From positions 4,555,092 to 4,619,091 of the forward strand of contig KV748176.1 of the NCBI GenBank assembly GCA_001692895.1: 64,000 nt of DNA. The letters are read 5' to 3'. Both the position numbers and the translations under genes were made by a program. The notes under the pieces are model-generated. The model was not told the DNA's origin and did not search any database. It was given only the letters and a program-made list of their open reading frames with translations. Shown here one piece after another: positions 11,790 through 23,205 of this stretch. Every line of letters begins with the position of its first letter. Position 1 is the first letter of the stretch. The DNA is from Cenococcum geophilum 1.58 (Eukaryota; Ascomycota; Dothideomycetes; Gloniales; Gloniaceae).

Positions 11790-12850
11790 GTTATTGACCG
11801 TATAGTATCCGTATAGCCTATAACCTCGTCCCTTTTTCTCTCTTTAAAGTTAACGTTGTTATAGACAATTACTATCTACTTATTAGACGCTTAAAGCTAG
11901 AGTTACCTCTAAAGAAGTTAGTAGGTTAGCCTAGGAGTTTAGAGGAACTAAATACTATACCTCTGCCGCCTTAGCGATCTTATTTATTAACTAACTAGCC
12001 TAATAGTAACTATAATATATTCCAAGCCCTAACAGAGTTTTAATTACTCGCCGCTTTATACCAAAGCCTACTAAATAGATATCTAGCATTAAAGAGAGGA
12101 AGGCGGATTACTTTTTAGCCCAAGAATAATATACTATGCTAGTAATAGTAAACAATTACTTAGATAACGCATTAGTCTAAGGCGGAGCGTTATAACTAGG
12201 TTAGTAGGCGCGCTAATTGCTTATAAGTCTTATAAGAACAGTATGCCATATAGGGGTAACCTCCTAAATAGTCCTAAAGGCTAGCTTAAAGTTAAGCGTC
12301 TCTAGGTCTATAGTATAATCAAATTAAGCAAAGTAAGGCTAATAGATAAGATTATCGAGCTCTATAGCAAAACAGTCTGCTAAAGAATAACGCAAGTAGA
12401 CGTCCCCTATACGCGGATCGTCTATAGCATGCCTTAGTTTAAGCCGTCGCTATTATTAACTGCTATATAGGCGGTGCTTAATTATAACCTCTTAGCCTTC
12501 TTCTAACCTAACCTAAGCAAGCATAAAGCCTCGAAAGCTCCATTAAACGCGGCGTAGTATATCAGCCACCTATTGTAGCTTAAATTGTATAGACTACCGT
12601 TCCCTATTACTTATATTATATTAATCGCGGGTAGGAGAGAAAGGTCCGTTATAGGAAGGCTAAAGGGCCTTAATAGCGTCGCTATTAAGTTTATTATTAA
12701 GGTAATCTATATCGCTATTAGGTTTATTAAAATACCTATTAGGATATCCATTAAAAGGCGGAAGAGAGCTAGGAGGGATATTAGATAAAGGGCTTTGCGA
12801 ATTATCGGATAGGGGCGTAGGTATTCCGCTGGTAACGTCTATTGTTTCTT
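11790..12850 (-). pseudogene. DUF6589-like protein relic, N-terminal part
   Basis: The minus strand reads a Pro/Ser/Asn-rich start (about 12,680-12,840), then about 12,390-12,600 a segment ending HAIDDPRIGDVYLRYSLA, then about 12,050-12,190 SWAKK-SAFLSLMLDIYLVGFGIKRRVIKTL. A short Arg/Gln-type region follows to the insertion point. Removing the copia element and one copy of its 5-bp duplication joins this to the C-terminal part at 3281 without losing the coding signal, although the exact frame at the junction is unclear. The N-terminal layout resembles that of DUF6589 proteins. Function unknown; broken by stops. Confidence 0.5.
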
Positions 12851-13553
12851 AATAAGATAGAGGAAGTAAATAGCTTTTAATTAAATACGGTCGGAAGTAT
12901 TTTAGAGTTAATTTGGGGTATAAGATACAGCGTTATAATAGAAGAGTTGTCGCCTAATAAGAAACTTTAAGTTTGTATATAAAGGGCTCCCATAAGCTCT
13001 CAGACTCTTAGGGAGATATTCCTCTCGGTGTGATGTGATTGGTTCAGGACTTTGCAGGACTAGGGTATAGTGATTTGATTGGCTTAGGACTTTGTAGGAG
13101 TCCACAAGCGTCGCACTAGATCCTTAGCGTCACGCCATGGCGGGATTTCTCCCCGGGGGTCTGATTTATGAAATAAGCAAGACTCTGCATTTTATAAAGT
13201 CCACATCGAGAGAAGAGCATCACATCCGGACTGATGTGGATAATTTTAGGGCGCCTGGCAAAGAATATGACCCAGACTTCTTTATGATAAACTTAAATCA
13301 CTATAGCCAGTTTGCTGGGTTTTTGCCTTGGGAGTTAAGCAGTAATTTTAAAGTATGGACGCATGAGGGCGCAGCAAATTATGTGGCCTGCATAGGACGT
13401 GAATGAAGCAACTTGGGAATGTTGTCAGCGCGTTTTAGGGGAGTTACGTAGGAGTATAGAAGACTGATACTTCATCTCAGAGAAAAGCTAGAAAATCGTG
13501 AAAGCCCTTGTCACGTGTCACGTTCCCAGCTGTTTCTCAGGATTGCATAGTTC
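12851..13553. other. Boundary between AT-rich block and gene island; no gene seen
   Basis: Base composition shifts from AT-rich to balanced here. An open frame at 13137-13406 (+) lacks any recognisable motif. A short imperfect duplication of GATTGGYTYAGGACTTTGYAGGA is present at about 13037-13099. Confidence 0.5.
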
Positions 13554-14866
13554 TCATTTCATTTCTGGATATCTTTGTACATCATCGAGGCCGTGCGCCC
13601 ATTTCCTCAGCGCCTCTCGAAGCTTTGGCTCGACGCCATGTTCGTGCCAAAAATGACCGGCACCACCGATTTCCTCATACGCGAAAGCAGAATCTGGTTC
13701 TTTACTAAGCTTCTCGGCCCAGGGCCGCAATTTTTTGATTGAGGCGAAAAAGTCGTGGTCACCGAATATAGCTAGTGTTGGTCGTAGTACAATATTCTCG
13801 TGATGGTCCTTAGGCTTGCTCCAAAACTTGGGGCCCATGGATGTAGCCGCAAAGGTCGAGAGAGGCGGAAGTAGCGGCGAGACGAGTAGGTATGCTGTGG
13901 ACTGAGATGGACCAGAATTCGTTGGTATATGGGACTCGATAACGGACAAACTGTGCTCTCTCTTCTTTCGGCGCAATGACATTGATCCGAGTCCTCTCGG
14001 GAGTTCGAAGCTGCCTGTTCTCTCTGAACTTCGTCTGGTTTCACGGCTAGAGCGTCGTTTCTCAGGTGGTGTCTCTTCCCCACCCATCGTCACGCATAGG
14101 GAATGCTCATTGGTATATCGCTGCTCCCTCGTGCTCTGTTGCCGTCTTCGGGCTGCTAGCGCATTCTCCCATTCGCGATTACTCTGCATCGAGAGGTTGG
14201 ATGCCCGAAGAAGTATCTCTGCTGCCGCTGTACCGTCCTCAGCTTTAGAGAATAACTCCAGTATCTTGTTTGTGGGTGGGATATGCCTCACGATCAGAGA
14301 GCCGTACGAATAACCACCAAGTATAATGCGTGTACCCTCGCTATGGAAGCCAATATGATTGTCGGTGGGCGCGTCGAAAGGGGTAGAAGGTACAGAAGGT
14401 GTAGATGGTGATGTATTTCGGGAAACCGTAGGGTTGAGTAAGTGGATGTAGTGTATGAAGAAGCCGGCGAAGGATACATAGTCATCAAGCTCAGGTTTTC
14501 CAGTCCAACTCGTTCTGCCCTTTGATGTGTAGGCCCCTCTATGAGGAGTATGTTAGATGATCTCAATTAACAGAGGCTCTCTATTTCGTACCTGAAGTTG
14601 AATGTGCCAACCACGAATCCTTCTTTCAACAATTCCTCAGCAATAATGCCCACAACATGATCATCATAGCTTCCACCAAGAGGAGCATATGGATGCGCAA
14701 CAACTGCGCCCTTCTTTTGCCATTCGCACGGGTCTAAGATAGAGTCTCTGAGAGGTGCAGGGTAATATATGCGGCAGTCCAAAGTCGTGTCGTCGTGGAT
14801 GGAGGGGATAGTGAAGCTGAAGGGAGGCTCAAGGAGGACCATTTTCGGGTCGCCCAATGACCCCAT
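13554..14866 (-). CDS. Alpha/beta-hydrolase family protein
   Basis: Two exons: 14592-14866 and 13554-14538, with a 53-bp intron (14539-14591, GTACGA...ATAG). They join in frame to a 419-residue protein; the junction gives FNFRGAYTSKGRTSW, the oxyanion-side loop typical of this family. The predicted nucleophile is Ser169 in GGYSYGS. The acid lies in IFGDHDFF (Asp352 or Asp354), and the base is His387 in GAGHFWHE. A long Arg/Ser-rich insert lies between about residues 190 and 290. There is no signal peptide, so it is probably cytosolic. Relatives in fungi and bacteria are small hydrolases of unproved substrate. It stands alone in a 2-kb island between two transposon blocks, with no RIP-type stops. 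Confidence 0.88.
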
Positions 14867-15070
14867 GAGAACATTTTATCTCATTTCTGAAGAGAAAAGA
14901 AGCATACGATCAAGCACTCAGTAGGTAACTCTCGCAACAAGTTAGTTTGAGGTTACGGACTCGGATCAACACGAAGCTTGGCAAAGCGCCCTGACGTATG
15001 CCCCACCACTCACGTCTTGTTTCTCAGCATGATTACTTATTCAGCCCTCGTATACATGGTAAGACTATGG

Positions 15071-15183
15071 AGCATAAAGACTGCATACCCGTGCCGCTGT
15101 CGCGATCCACTTACCTCGTTACCGAGGTAAGTGCCGGCCAGCTCAACGAGTAGAGCCCACCTCAACGTNAGATTTGCNAAGAC
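15071..15183. repeat. Left inverted repeat of pogo element 1
   Basis: Identical, apart from two N bases, to the reverse complement of 28673-28770 plus 28903-28917. It contains an internal 11-bp palindrome, CACTTACCTCG / CGAGGTAAGTG. Its base composition is normal, unlike the AT-rich transposase it borders. Confidence 0.9.
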
Positions 15184-15249
15184 CATGATTTTAAAGCCGC
15201 AGAACTCTACTAAAAAGTCGAATATTTAGAATTTTGTGGTGTAGTACTG

Positions 15250-16173
15250 GTTTCTTAATAGAAGGAGTCTCTATATATAATAGGTTAAGGCTCTGGCCGC
15301 CTTGTGGCGTCCTAAAGAAGCTGCTTCGCAGTTGCCCGTTCCTTCCTTAGTAATGCACGTGCAGCTTTTAGAGCCTCCTCCTGCTCGCGCTTTTGTACAA
15401 TTAACCGTGCATTTGCTGCGTATATAACCTTTCTGTTACTTTTTTGGCGTTGCCAACAAGCTCTGGTAACTGCTTGTGTATTTATAAGCTTGCGTTTGGC
15501 TTGCAGTCGTGTATATATATTTGCTGAACTACCTCTTATAAATTTTATAAAGATATCTATAGCCTCCTTATTATCTTTGTATACCTCCTAAGCTAGTAGT
15601 AAAACTTTCTTCTAAACTATACGTAAAGATCTTAGTGTATATGGTGTAGATAGTGGCTTATAAGGTAGTAGGACGCGCCTTGCGTATAGAATTAAGGACG
15701 ATTTAAGGGTTATAAGGAATAAGGCCTGCCTGCCAGAAGGCTAATTTAATTGTACTTAATTTAAATGTTTAGCGATAAATTAATTTAATCACATAGAGGA
15801 ATTTAACTTTATTAAAGTTAGTGCAGCCTATCTATGTCGCTTACTTAACTGCCTTACTATAGTGGTGTTTATACGGCTAAAATATAACGATATTAAGAGG
15901 CTGTAAAAGGTGGCTTATATACGGAGGTAAGGTAAATGGTATAATCTTTTAATTGTCGTAATACTTAATAAACTCCTTTGTAAGGTGAGAGCCGTAGCTA
16001 TTAAAAATTAGGAGCCTATATACACCTAGCTAGCGCCAAGAGCTATATACGTTAAAGTGCTTAAGCCAATTAAAAGCTAATTTATTATTTAAATAGCCTA
16101 TTTCTAATAGGCCTAATAGATAGTAGTTAGGAAGGGCTGAATTTTTAAACTACTAGTAGAGGAACTATGCGCC
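15250..16173 (-). pseudogene. Fot1/pogo transposase, C-terminal half
   Basis: The minus strand reads LLIFNSYGSHLTKEF, then IIPFTLPPYISHLLQPLD and F-PYKHHYSKAV, the DDE-domain end typical of Fot1/pogo transposases. A basic helical C-terminus with several Ala-Arg runs follows (about 15,330-15,500). Upstream it breaks at the GCGCC target duplication of copia 2, in the middle of the domain. Stops at former Gln codons make it inactive. Confidence 0.8.
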
Positions 16174-16396
16174 TGTTAGGAATAAAGGCAAGTGGTCACT
16201 ATATAAGGCATATTGCCACCACGTGTAGCAAGTTGCCGTTACGTACAGCAAGTTGCTGTCACGTGCCGCCGTGGCACTAGCGTGGTAAGGAACCTTAAGT
16301 TCCTTACCCCTTTCTTTAAGAATTAATTAATAAGAATAATAATTATTATACTATCTACGAACCATAGCTACGTGATATTCCCTTATAAGTCCAACA
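16174..16396 (+). repeat. 5' LTR of copia element 2
   Basis: 223 bp, preceded by GCGCC. It contains about three tandem ~20-bp units of GCAAGTTGCYGTYACGTRC type with CACGTG at 16220 and 16260, and a palindrome TAAGGAACCTTAAGTTCCTTA at about 16277-16297. Confidence 0.93.
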
Positions 16397-16783
16397 CTAA
16401 TTAGTGGTTAACTTTACTGTTATACTATAGAGCAGCTAGGTATTCTACTAAGAAGAGACGAGCTACTATACTAGTGCTACTCGTGCTAAAGGAAGCTGTC
16501 TTTTAAGGTTAGAACTAGTCCTAAACCTTAAATAGAACTCTTCTATAAATCTAAGGATTTAAAGGCTAGAACTAGTCCTAAGCCTTTCTAAGATTATAGA
16601 TTCTTGCGTCTATTACGCAGAACAATACGCTTTATAAGTCTTCGCGATTTAAGGCTAGAACTAGTCCTAAACCCTATAATTGCAAATATACGTTATAAAC
16701 GCGTACTAAATAATAAATATATATTACAAACGCGTACTAAACGATAATCCCTATACTAATAACACTTCCCTCCCTCTAAAAAC

Positions 16784-18260
16784 ATGGCTACGCCTACTTT
16801 AAACGACTAGGAAGACTCCTTACTACTAGGGGTAGCTTTATACGCGAAACTTATTAATAAAATTAGGATGAATTTACCTTTAATATAATAACTTATACCA
16901 TAAAATAAGTTAATAGCTTTTTCCTACACTATATTATATTCTATTAAAGTAGATACTACGCTAATATATAGTTATAGGAATATTTTAGGGAGAATTTTAT
17001 AGGATAGACCGCTAACACCTAGGCATTTAGCAATGTTAATATTATTTAGGATTTTTAAGACTTCCTCTATAGGAAAGGGGTATATATTACTAAGAACGGT
17101 AACCCAATTATTAGTAATATTTAGGCTATTATTACTAGTATAGAAGAACTAGTATAGATAGAAGCTAAGATTATACGTTAATTACGGAAACCTAGAACCA
17201 ACCTATATTCTTTAGAAGGCAACTTTAATTTAGAATAAAACCCCTAAAATACTACTCTCCTACCTAAAGGTGCTCTCCTACCTAGAGATACTTATCCTCT
17301 ACCTCCGCCGCCTTTAGCTTCTCTACTCTAGCCAACTGGTAACCCTTTACTATAAGAAGTTACGAATCTAATAAAGGTATATTTAGACGAAGAGAAGAAG
17401 TTTAGAGGAGAATTATACAATATACTTGGAGCAAAACTATAGGTTTTTTATAACTGTTGCAATAAGGTTAAAATTTAATGCTACTAGTACTACTACGCTT
17501 TCTTTATTATATTAAAGGGACAGGTAGTAATATTCTATTACGACTATATTACGGGTAAAAACTATAGCTTTAATATAATGCTTTAGCTTACTAAAGCCCA
17601 CTTTAAGACTAATAAAAATTGCTAACTTTATATATCTAAATAGCNAGAGACTATATTNTANAGAGTTATTACTTCTAACCTAATAAAGACTTATTTAAAG
17701 TGCCTTTAACTACTCTTTAATAAACTCTAGAAAATCTAACGCGGACTTACTAAAACTTACTAAAATAAGAACAGCCTAAGGGACTAGGTTATNTTAGCAT
17801 GCCGTAGCGTTCCTAAGTGTAACTTAGCGCTATATAAACCTGCGGATATATTTAAAGGAGTATATACTAAGCTACGCTCCGCTGTAGGTACTGTAATATA
17901 AACATAAGAATCTTAATAGCTTTATACTAAAAGCTCTACCTAACTAAGCGTTCCTAACTAATATGATTATAACTAGACTAATTAAATATATAGCGGCCGT
18001 AGTAGGGAATATAGTAAAGGGTATAATTAATATTAATTATAAGGTAATTATAGAGGTCCTTATAGAGGTTTATTTTAAAATAATTGCCAGAAAAAGTGCT
18101 ACGTTTGTAAGAAACTAAATTGCTAGTTAACTAGACACTCCCTTAATAAGCGAAAAGAGGCATATAATAAGTTCCGTTAGAGTGTAAGAAATATTAAAAA
18201 TTATAAGGTTACTATAGCCTACTTTTAAAGCTTCCTAGTTTAATATAAAGGCGTAGAAAA
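16784..18260 (+). pseudogene. Copia 2 gag (decayed)
   Basis: Starts at ATG 16784 (MATPTLND). It reads through many TAA/TAG codons in place of Gln to a zinc knuckle at about 18,098-18,150 (CYVCKKLNC, then TRHSLNKRKEAYNKFR). The knuckle is preceded by an Asn/Tyr/Arg-rich stretch that resembles an RGG/NYRG region of fungal copia Gag. Several N bases lie at 17,645-17,793. Not functional. Confidence 0.75.
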
Positions 18261-18519
18261 TCTTAAGGGTAAGATTAATAAGACTAAATATGTAAGAGTA
18301 TATATATTAGGTCCCGCCGCGCTTGCGATAAGTTCGCAAGCACTCTCAGTCTTTTTAGCCGTATGGCGACGTGGAGGCGGGCCACGTTACAAAATAGCTC
18401 CTTATAGATATAGAAATTAAGAACTACTCTCCTAACTAATACTTCACTAAGTATAGTAAGGTAGATGGCACACAAACTATTACTATTCTTAATAACCAAT
18501 CTACGCTCTATTCTATTAC

Positions 18520-21363
18520 GAAGTTAGATATCTTTAATAAGCTAAAGGAGAGCTCTGCGTTCTCCTTTAATAATAAATACTTAGCGAATATCTTCTATAG
18601 TATTATACTAGATACTAGAGCCGCAGGAGTATCTATAGTAGGAGAACCTTAAGTTTAAGCTCTTTAGTAGCTTAATAACTTTATTTAGATTAACTATTTA
18701 ACGGTAGGCTAATATATAATTCGTTTTGGCAAGGGTACTATAATCTCTCTTAGCATAATTAGGGTCCAAACCCCCTTAGGATATATCACTTTCTATATTA
18801 TTCCTACAAATACTCCGTTTTTATTTTGCATTAAAGATATAAATAAATTAGGCGTTAGGCTTAATAACCTTAAAAATATACTTATTTAGGGAGATAATTA
18901 GGTGCCTATTATACGCAAGTAGGGTTACCCCTAGTTGCTTCTTTATTAACTAGAAAAGAGTATTACTTAAAGCCACTTAACTAAGTTAAAATTACGCCAA
19001 CTACACCATTATTTTGGCCACCTATCTGTTTATTAATTGCTTAGGGTTCTTTAGCAAGCAGGCCATAAAGTTAAGGTTAAGGCAATTAAGCATCTTATAA
19101 AGTATTACTATTACTACTAAATAAACTAGAAGTCCCCTAGCCGATTTAAGTTTACCCTTAAAAATAACTACGACTTTAACTTCTATATTATTATTAACGT
19201 TATATATCTTAGCGGCAAGCCAGTGCTCTAAGTTATTAACTTTTTAACCTTTTTCTAAGCCGCGCGTTTCTTAAAAGATATATTAGCTAGAAACGTATAG
19301 GAGGCCCTTTAGTTATGCTAGATTAATGTCTATTTAGAACCCCCTAATTAAATCGTCTATAATATAGAAAAGAACTTCTTATCTATAGAGTTTTAATAAT
19401 AGATAAAGGTAATAGTAATTAAGGTTAAGGAAGTCCCTATTAAGGCATATAATAGTATTAGAAAAGTAAAATAATATTATACGCTATTACGCCGCGTATA
19501 TAAGATTATCTCTTTAGAACTAAAGGACGCTAGTAAAGAACTTACCTTATAAATAGCTGTTAAAGCTATTAACAATTCCACTGGCCCGGATAAACTCGTA
19601 CCTATATTGCTAGTCTTTAGCGCCTACCCTTAAATAACTAATAATTCTTTACTATCTCCCTCCGTTATATAATAAGCTAAGGCTATTTATAAGGTAATAA
19701 AGGAGGTATAATGTCTCTACGCTATACGCTAGGTTAATAATACACTAGGAATAAGAAATGGCTTAAATACCTTAACTACGCTTAATCTACTACTCTAGTC
19801 TAAAGTACGCGTATAGCGTAAAAAGGGAGGATAGTTAGGCCCACATCAACTTATTACAATTAATGGTTAAACTTATACTATTTAGATACCTTATAAACCT
19901 ACTTAATTCTATTTAACTATTATTAAGCCTTACTATAAAGATAATAATTCCAAGCCTTTATAGGATGCCCTAAAAAAGGCCCTAAAAAAGAACTACAATT
20001 AACGTACTTTAAAAGACGACTACAATCCTAATATAATTATAGTAGATGCGCCATAACTATAACACGGTAGAGGTTGCCTAAAGGGATTATAAAATCGCCA
20101 ATATTTTATTAATTTTAAAGAATAATTTATTACCGCCATTAAGAATAAAGTTAAGTTATTAATAGCCTTTATAACAGCTAAAGAGAAGGCTAACTTTAAG
20201 CTCGCAAAACAGCTTTAAAAGGAAGGTCGTATTATAACCCTAAAAGCTCCTTTCCAAGCATCTAACAAGCAGGAGATTAACGGTCTTATTATAAGAGGAG
20301 TCTTTAAATTCGAGAAGTATAACCCTACTAAGTTTAATAAAGTTCGTATCTTTAAGTTAAGAATGGTTAACGAGATTAAAGGCAAAGCTACTAACGCCCC
20401 ATTTAAGAAATTAAGGCTTATTATCTAAGGTTACAATAATAATAGTAAGGAGGTAATTCTTATGTAATCTCTTATAATTTAACAAGCTAGTTAGCGAGTT
20501 ATTATTACGCTAGCTCCCTCCTTAATAAAGAATAGAATAGTGGTTTATTTATAAGATATTACTTAAGCCTATACCTAATTAGAGACGCACCTTTAGCGCT
20601 TAATATTAGCATACCTTCTAGAGCAAATTTGCCACCAGTATCCTAAAGATACGATTATAGTTATACTTAAGCTATTATATAAAATCACAGAAGTAGGAAC
20701 TTATTAGTAGGCTACCTATAGCAAGCACTATAAAGAGAAGCTTTTAATAACTACTTCTATATTTAATCCCTGCTTCCTTATTACAACCACAGAAACTCTA
20801 TTTAGAATTATTGGTATATAAACTAACAATATAATTATCTTAGGGGACAACTAATTCTTAGCTCTTAAAGAAGATAAGCTAGTAAAGGCAAATCTTATAG
20901 TAAAGCTAAAAGAAAAGCTTAATTTAACAATACTATTACTCTTTAATAGATGTATCCTCTCCCTAAATAAGGATTCTATTGCTTTACGCCAAAAGGGTTA
21001 AGGTAAGAAAATTAACGTTATTAACGTTAATTCCCTAAAGCAAGGATACATAAAGTAACGCGCTTGTGGAGTTTATATTACTTCTATCTATTAACCTAAG
21101 GCTTTATTTAATCTCTCTATTACTACCTAACACTAGAAACTAACTAAGGATAATATTCTTGCCCTAAATAAACGTCTTTTCTAGTAAATAAACTATCTTA
21201 ATTAGGGACTACTCTATATGCCTATTAATCTTCCTACTACTAAGCTCTTTATATTTGTTAATAGATCGTTTATAAATAATAAAGATTTTAGCTCCTAGTT
21301 AGGATATAAGATTATTATCGCAAGCGAATTTACTAGAGAGAATAACTTTATAATTTATAGCAA
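18520..21363 (+). pseudogene. Copia 2 pol, 5' part: protease, integrase, RT
   Basis: A protease-like region near 18,600 reads SIILDTRAAG. An integrase zinc region near 18,990-19,120 (HHYFGHLSV, then HLIKYYYY) is followed by the core domain. RT motifs at 20,520-20,940 include VVYLQDITQAYTQLE when Gln stops are ignored, LYKITEVGTY, and IIGIQTNNIIILGDN, where the Asp-Asp pair has become Asn-Asn. The coding signal stops at 21363 at the LINE insertion and resumes at 26937. All decay is C-to-T or G-to-A in kind. Confidence 0.82.
21347..21363. repeat. Target-site duplication of LINE copy 1, left
   Basis: TTTATAATTTATAGCAA, identical to 26920-26936. The 17-bp length is typical of LINE insertion. Confidence 0.93.
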
Positions 21364-21799
21364 ACACTAAACACTGGAGCTCTTGCTGCACCCGGCCCAA
21401 AAAGACCAAAACCAACTAAAAGAACCCTGAAAAACACCTAGAGAATCCCCCTAAGATGCATGCATCGCAGGGGAGGCACACGTCGAACGACGGTGGCTCG
21501 CACTTGCGCGTAACCGCTAGAACTACGCCTAGTAATGGCCCTCCACAATAAAGATAGGCGAATACTACACCATAAAGCGGAAATACCTCTATTAAGAAGG
21601 CATCTAACAAAATATAAAGCCTATTAGACGCGTCTAGTATCTAAAATTATAGGGGAGTAACCGTTAGCTATAACGAACTAATATAGCTAGTAGAATGGCT
21701 CCGCTAGTCTAGTAAACCTTAGGCACCCCTTTAGTAAACCCTTAATTAAATCCTCTAACGGCTAAGCAAAATTAAAAATAAGTATAACCCCCCCTTACT

Positions 21800-23180
21800 A
21801 GTAAACCGCACCTAGGCCGCTATAGCTGCGCTTTTACAGCATAGGGAACCTACCCCCCTTAAGTTAATAACTAGGTATATAATTATAATATAACTAAATA
21901 TAGAACAAGCAGAGGGGCTTAGGGGATAATTAGAAACAGAAGTCCTTATAGAGATACGTAAAGAGGTCTATAACGCTATTATAGTTTAATACCTTAAGAG
22001 CGGAGACATTAGAGTCACCCTAAAGGACTAATAGGTAAAGGAATAAGCCGTAAGGGTAGGGGATAGGCTAGGAGAACATATTAGCATAAAAGTACTCTAT
22101 AAGGATTACCTAGTTAAAGTCCTAGCGGTTCCTATAAGCCTTAAGGTAGAAAAGGGACACCAGGCGGATAATACAGTAATTATATAGAAGATAGTAAGAT
22201 AAATAGAACGCCTTATACTAGGACTTAAAATCACCTAAATCTAATAGCTTTAACAGGAAAATATAAACTAAGTATATAATAAGAATAATAAGAGGATATA
22301 AGGGTTGCTAGAGACTTGCTAGGAAGACGCCGGACGAATATATAGCTCCCTTATTGTTAGTATATATATACTAGGAATACAAAAACTCCTTATCTAAAAA
22401 GAAATAATTATAAATAGCCTTATATATAACATAAGGCTCTATAACTACAGACTACGCCTAGAATAATACTATCACTATATATAATAGGGACACACCTAAT
22501 CTATATACGCAGCACAGGTGTGCTGCGGCCACTGTGCAGGCCCCTATAATACAAGATATTACTTAAATTAAGACCAAATAAAATACGTAAACTGCCACCA
22601 AAGCACATATAAGGCGTAGGAGAGAGAAGACTGCATTAAATATAGGAGACGGAAGGTAAGGGCTTAATAGCTACAAGAATAACTGCACGCTAGGTTATAT
22701 AAATAGAAATAATAGGCAATAAGCCAGGGGGACGTAGATGCCTTCCTAGCATTTCCTACCTTTAACACTAGAGGGCTAGGCCAGCTATCCCAAGCCTTAA
22801 TAGGCTAGAAGCAACACCGCGTAATATTACTAGACCGATTAGGGATATAAGGGTTATAGGGGACATAAGGGAGAGGACGCCCCGTAGGAAGACCCCTATA
22901 GACAGCAATAGTAGGCTTAAGACCAAAACAATTAAGAATTAGACTTAATACGGCAAATATAATATTTATAGCCGACCTATAAAGGGTATATAGCCGACTA
23001 GTAAGAATAGAGGAAGAACTGGTAATAATAATAGATTTAAATATAGAAGCGCTAACAGGAACATAAGATATAGGAATGGAAAGCTTTACACAAAATAAGT
23101 AGTAACTAGGGTGTAGATATAAAAGACAGAAGCTCTAAATATTCTAAAGAAAGTAGAAATAGAAGAAGTGAGGAATAAAG
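21800..23180 (+). pseudogene. LINE copy 1 ORF1 with zinc knuckles
   Basis: The clearest part is at about 22,505-22,640: AAQVCCGHCAGPYNTRYY followed by YVNCHQSTYKA, a CCHC-type double knuckle as in Tad1-like LINE ORF1 proteins. Upstream and downstream are Arg/Lys/Glu-rich coil-like segments. Exact ends cannot be fixed because stops and possible frameshifts are common. Confidence 0.6.
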
Positions 23181-23205
23181 GAAAGTTAAAGGACCCTTGC
23201 TGGGG

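Noticed and set aside
12585..12788. 67-codon plus-strand frame rich in Ile/Arg
   Set aside because: Antisense of the DUF6589-like relic; AT-rich codons give long Ile runs by chance.
13137..13406. Open frame of 89 codons on the plus strand near the AT-rich boundary
   Set aside because: No motif, no promoter or intron context, and composition like the surrounding spacer.
15071..15183. Helitron 3' end because of the 11-bp hairpin
   Set aside because: The segment is half of a long inverted repeat around a pogo transposase and lacks a CTRR end; a DNA-transposon terminal repeat explains it better.
18309..18390. GC-rich patch inside copia 2 that could be a separate insertion
   Set aside because: No inverted or duplicated ends. 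CpA-poor sequence simply resists RIP, which is enough to explain the composition.
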